The position numbers and the translations under genes are program-made. Positions 22,427-25,142 of a DNA stretch of 25,142 bases are shown here, one piece after another (position 1 is the first letter of the stretch; the number at the start of each line of letters is the position of its first letter). The notes under the pieces were generated by a model. It was not told the origin of the DNA, did not search any database, and saw only the letters and a program-made list of their open reading frames with translations. The stretch comes from a virus. The stretch lies in IMG/VR virus record IMGVR_UViG_3300020220_003109, positions 1 to 25,142 of that record. One strand, 5' to 3'.

Positions 22427-23373
22427 AAAAACTTCTTGTCACTGGTGGCGCAGGCTTCATCGGAATAAACTTCATCAAGCACATACTTGATATTGAAAGA
22501 GTTGACGTAGTTGTTGCTGATAAGTTCACATATGCGAGTAATCCAGAAGAACTTGTAAACAACATGAAGATTGTGACACATTGCATGGATTTAGCTGATT
22601 CATCATCAGTAGAAAATCTATTTAATCTACATGAAATTTCTCATGTTGTGCATTTTGCAGCCGAAAGTCATGTTGATAGATCTATCAAGGATTGTAAACC
22701 TTTTATACAATCAAATATTATTGCTACAATTAATTTATTGAATGAGGTAATAAAACGAAAAATTAAAAAGTTTGTTCATATATCTACCGATGAAGTTTTT
22801 GGTGAAGTGCCAGTTCCCGCTAAGTTTAATGAATATTCAAATATATGTCCAAGAAATCCTTACTCGGCAAGCAAAGCTTCTGCTGAACACTTTGTGGAAG
22901 CATATGGTAATACATATGGATTACCATATACAATAATCAATTCTTCAAACAATTACGGTCCATGGCAATATCCCGAAAAGTTTATTCCTTTAGCAGTGAG
23001 CCGCATATTAAAGAATCAAAAGGTGCCTGTATATGGTACAGGTAGTCAAATTCGTGATTGGATATTTGTCAAAGATGCTGCCGAAGCAATTCGTTGTGTT
23101 TTACATCATGGAAATATACACGAAAGATATTGTATTGGTGGAGAGCAAGAAATAAGAAACATTGATCTTATTCGTACAATAATTCAAAAGATGAATGTTA
23201 ATGAATCGTTTATAGAATATGTTACGGATCGTCCCGGTCATGATGCAAGGTATGCCACGTCAATATTAAAGATTAAGAGAGAATTGAAATGGAGACCAAA
23301 ATATGATTTATCTGATGGATTAAATGAAACAATAGAATGGATAAAAAAATATGAAAATAGGATTCAATTGTAG
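22423..23373 (+). CDS. dTDP-glucose 4,6-dehydratase-like (RmlB family)
   Basis: A 316-residue extended SDR with every RmlB hallmark: GGAGFIG (8-14), HFAAESHVDRSI, HISTDEVFGE with Thr122, Asp123 and Glu124, YSASKASAEH with Tyr147 and Lys151, and RPGHDARYA. RmlB makes the 4-keto-6-deoxy sugar nucleotide from dTDP-glucose. No RmlA (thymidylyltransferase) or RmlC (epimerase) is seen, though an RmlD-like gene follows at 23827. The donor could therefore be another NDP-hexose. It overlaps the previous gene as ATGA and the next by 23 nt in a different frame. Confidence 0.9.
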   Translation: MKKLLVTGGAGFIGINFIKHILDIERVDVVVADKFTYASNPEELVNNMKIVTHCMDLADSSSVENLFNLHEISHVVHFAAESHVDRSIKDCKPFIQSNIIATINLLNEVIKRKIKKFVHISTDEVFGEVPVPAKFNEYSNICPRNPYSASKASAEHFVEAYGNTYGLPYTIINSSNNYGPWQYPEKFIPLAVSRILKNQKVPVYGTGSQIRDWIFVKDAAEAIRCVLHHGNIHERYCIGGEQEIRNIDLIRTIIQKMNVNESFIEYVTDRPGHDARYATSILKIKRELKWRPKYDLSDGLNETIEWIKKYENRIQL

Positions 23374-23830
23374 TAGCTTTGATTTGTTACATGCAGGTCA
23401 TGTAACGATGCTAAAAATGGAAAAAGAATTATGTGATTACTTGAAGGTTGCACTTCAAGTTGATCCTACGATTGATAGACCTGGTATCAAAAACAAACCA
23501 ATACAAAGTGTCTATGAGCGTTACGTTCAGTTACAAGCTTGTAAGTATGTTGATGAAATTTTGGTATATGAGACGGAATTTGATTTGTTGCAATTGTTAA
23601 TGACACAAACAATTCATGTTCGTTTTCTATCTGATGAATATCTAAATCGAGATTTTACAGGAAAGCAGTGGTGCATTAACAACGGCATTGAATTACACTA
23701 TCACAAGCGTCAACACATATACGGATCGTCCGAACTAAGAAAACGAACATACGAAATGGAAAAGAAACGATTGGATGAAATGATTTTTAAAGAAATGCCT
23801 CAACATCATCCGGAGCTATTGAAGCAATGA
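23351..23830 (+). CDS. HxGH nucleotidyltransferase (TagD-like), second copy type
   Basis: A 159-residue cytidylyltransferase-like protein: FDLLHAGHVTML carries the HxGH motif (14-17), VDPTIDRPG follows as substrate loop, and YGSSELRKRTY is the SSTxxR-type motif, here SSELR. It differs from the gene at 19887 outside these motifs, so they are not recent duplicates. The 23-nt overlap with rmlB is out of frame; no ribosome-binding site is obvious, so translation is likely coupled. Glycerol-3-phosphate or sugar-phosphate nucleotidyl transfer is expected; the substrate is unknown. Confidence 0.78.
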   Translation: MKIGFNCSSFDLLHAGHVTMLKMEKELCDYLKVALQVDPTIDRPGIKNKPIQSVYERYVQLQACKYVDEILVYETEFDLLQLLMTQTIHVRFLSDEYLNRDFTGKQWCINNGIELHYHKRQHIYGSSELRKRTYEMEKKRLDEMIFKEMPQHHPELLKQ

Positions 23831-24609
23831 TTACTCTAATTGGACATGGATATATTGGTAAAGCAATATGGACAAAACTCAATATTCATAATTATTTGCC
23901 AGTATATTGGATTTCACATAAAGACAAGGTCCCAAGAGATACGCAAGTAATAGTAAATGCTGCTGGATATACAGGATCTCCTAACGTAGATGCCTGCGAA
24001 CTATACAAGGAAGATACTATTGCAGGAAACGTATTGTGGCCAATTGAACTTGAAAGAAAAAGTTTGCATATTCCAATTATTCACATTTCTAGCGGATGTG
24101 TATATACAGGATATCAAAAAGATTTTACTGAGAATGACGAACCCAATTTTAATTTTGATAACGGAAGTTTTTATAGTGGATCAAAAACTTTGGAGCAAAA
24201 ACTTCTTGCGCCATATATGAACAAGTCCTATATATTGCGAATTCGTATGCCATTTGGTTCAGAAAAACATCCGAAGAACTTTTTGACAAAATTAGAAAAG
24301 TATGCAAAACTAATAAACTTTCGTAATAGTCTAAGTCACATTGATGACGTTGCTGATACCGTACTATTTTTTGTTAGAAATAGACCAAAGCCAGGAATCT
24401 ATAATGTTACCAATGGTGGCAGCAAGACCACAAAAGAAATTGTAGACATGATGAAGTTGAATAAGAATTGGTTTACAGAAGAACAATTTCGTGCTGCAGT
24501 TACTGCACCCAGATCAAACTGCGTTCTTGATAATACTAAATTAAAAAATATATTTCCAATTCGTGATATAGATGTTGCATTAAAGGACGCGATTGATAAG
24601 TATAAATGA
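23827..24609 (+). CDS. RmlD-like NAD(P)-dependent sugar reductase
   Basis: A 260-residue SDR, shorter than usual RmlD (near 300). IGHGYIGKAI (5-14) binds NAD(P), HISSGCVYTG and FYSGSKTLEQ (Tyr116, Lys120) form the active site, and ILRIRMPFG and LSHIDDV follow. It resembles dTDP-4-dehydrorhamnose reductases and the bifunctional epimerase-reductases of large DNA viruses and plants that act after an RmlB-type dehydratase, as here. The starting ATG is shared with the previous stop (ATGA), and its end overlaps the small ORF that follows. Substrate unassigned. Confidence 0.78.
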   Translation: MITLIGHGYIGKAIWTKLNIHNYLPVYWISHKDKVPRDTQVIVNAAGYTGSPNVDACELYKEDTIAGNVLWPIELERKSLHIPIIHISSGCVYTGYQKDFTENDEPNFNFDNGSFYSGSKTLEQKLLAPYMNKSYILRIRMPFGSEKHPKNFLTKLEKYAKLINFRNSLSHIDDVADTVLFFVRNRPKPGIYNVTNGGSKTTKEIVDMMKLNKNWFTEEQFRAAVTAPRSNCVLDNTKLKNIFPIRDIDVALKDAIDKYK

Positions 24610-24857
24610 AATCTGATAAACTTATTGCAACCAGCTTTTCAGAAAATGGAAGCAAAAGTCTTGCAAAATTATTGACAAAAAAGTATGGTTGTACTATAAT
24701 CAAAGAATCTACATATGATAAAGAACGTGGAATGTGGATATTTACATATGCCGATTCATTGTTGGAGACCATAAATGAAGATCCTAAAAATGAACGCACT
24801 CGCAGAAGCACTAAACAAAGTAAAAATAAAAGAACCAGTCGCTCTTCCATTAAATGA
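24606..24857 (+). CDS. Small unknown ORF with an embedded promoter
   Basis: An 83-residue ORF that I do not recognise. It begins by ATGA overlap with the reductase. Residues 1-57 look like a normal small protein (ATSFSENGSKSLAKLL, GMWIFTYADSLLETI). The rest is a Lys/Arg/Ser-rich run whose DNA is also the first 83 nt of the gene at 24775, in another frame. The tail may thus be an accidental extension or a basic nucleic-acid-binding tail. A perfect-consensus promoter (24672-24700) lies inside it. Real but low-certainty gene. Confidence 0.5.
   Translation: MKSDKLIATSFSENGSKSLAKLLTKKYGCTIIKESTYDKERGMWIFTYADSLLETINEDPKNERTRRSTKQSKNKRTSRSSIK
24672..24700 (+). promoter_or_regulatory. Perfect-consensus sigma-70 promoter inside the small ORF
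   Basis: TTGACA (24672-24677), exactly 17 nt, TATAAT (24695-24700). The start point would be near 24707, reading the gene at 24775 with a leader of about 68 nt. It marks the end of the sugar operon and the start of a new unit. Confidence 0.75.
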
Positions 24858-25142
24858 ATGGTCAAAATGGCAAGAAGAGCAAAAAAAGAATCGTCCAATA
24901 ATGTATTTTTGTCAACTTGTTGTTTGGCAAAAAATCAAGGACATTTGTGAAGATATTCAACGCAAGTTGTGGGATGATACAATCCATGCGATAAAGTTTC
25001 GCACGACTCACAAATACAATGTTCTTCATACTGGTCTAGAACCAAACTATTATGATTTAGACACTCGTATTCTTCACGGCTTGTTCAACGAGTTGGTCAA
25101 TTTCGTTGAATGCGAAAAGGCGTGGATGAACGTTGTGTGGGG
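24775..25142 (+). CDS. Conserved T4-like phage protein of unknown function (3' end cut)
   Basis: The frame is open from ATG 24775 to the right edge (122 codons visible). The start is well supported by GGAG (24764-24767), 7 nt upstream, and by the promoter at 24672. The visible part has a helical, Lys-rich start, then MYFCQLVVWQKIKDICEDIQ, IKFRTTHKYNVLHTGLEPNY and YDLDTRILHGLFNELVNFVE. The last blocks (LEPNYYDLDTRILH... NFVECEKAW) resemble a protein widespread in T4-like phages, to which no function has been assigned as far as I know. It overlaps the preceding small ORF by 83 nt in another frame. The C-terminus lies beyond the window. Confidence 0.75.
   Translation, partial: MKILKMNALAEALNKVKIKEPVALPLNEWSKWQEEQKKNRPIMYFCQLVVWQKIKDICEDIQRKLWDDTIHAIKFRTTHKYNVLHTGLEPNYYDLDTRILHGLFNELVNFVECEKAWMNVVW

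Noticed and set aside
24536-24898. Minus-strand ORF of 120 codons at the right end
   Set aside because: Antisense to three forward genes with supported starts and to a consensus promoter; no motif recognised.

Overview
The window is part of the genome of a T4-superfamily tailed phage (myovirus type). The diagnostic block is a replication cluster in nearly T4 gene order: sliding clamp (45), DsbA-like protein, clamp-loader large subunit (44), clamp-loader small subunit (62) and the translational repressor RegA. A gp1-type dNMP kinase precedes it and a dUTPase follows. CobS/CobT-like proteins, SpeD-like decarboxylases, a small heat-shock protein, a 2-oxoglutarate oxygenase and sugar genes are known together from T4-like cyanophages and from T4-like phages of alphaproteobacteria. 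The sequence alone does not decide the host. Several candidate promoters match the sigma-70 consensus (TTGACA, 17-18 nt, TATAAT-like), so early transcription probably uses the host polymerase. The DNA is AT-rich. I saw no tRNA, rRNA, CRISPR array or IS element, and no gene-free stretch over about 300 bases.

Layout. (1) 1-4225: a VWA protein (CobT-like, open at the left edge) and an AAA+ ATPase (CobS-like), separated by a GIY-YIG/NUMOD3 homing endonuclease on the opposite strand. A small winged-helix protein follows, with its own consensus promoter, an operator-like palindrome and a terminator. (2) 4279-5699: a glycosyltransferase-like protein and dNMP kinase, overlapping ATGA. (3) 5682-9613: a promoter and the replication operon 45-dsbA-44-[GIY-YIG protein]-62-regA-dut. 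(4) 9585-10926: promoter, hairpin, hsp20, terminator, then two tandem SpeD-family genes. (5) 10909-24609: a promoter, a small unknown gene and then a long, tightly packed same-strand run of sugar genes with many ATGA/TAATG overlaps. (6) 24606-25142: a small ORF containing a perfect-consensus promoter, then a phage gene that runs off the right edge.

How the parts work together. Genes 45, 44, 62, regA, dsbA, dut and dNMP kinase supply the processivity machinery, translational control, late-transcription accessory and nucleotide pools. The right half is a phage-borne glycan factory. It has five NAD(P)-dependent sugar epimerases/dehydratases/reductases (including clear GDP-L-fucose synthase and RmlB types), an HddA-type sugar kinase, two HxGH nucleotidyltransferases, five glycosyltransferases or glycosyltransferase-like proteins (including a GT10 fucosyltransferase), three methyltransferases and one 2OG-Fe(II) oxygenase. 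No flippase, polymerase or obvious membrane protein is present, so the product is more likely attached to a soluble acceptor (a virion protein or DNA) or borrows host export. The most notable local events are a 102-bp tandem duplication whose only mismatch creates a stop codon, a pair of divergent SpeD paralogues, and an endonuclease-like gene wedged between the two clamp-loader genes.
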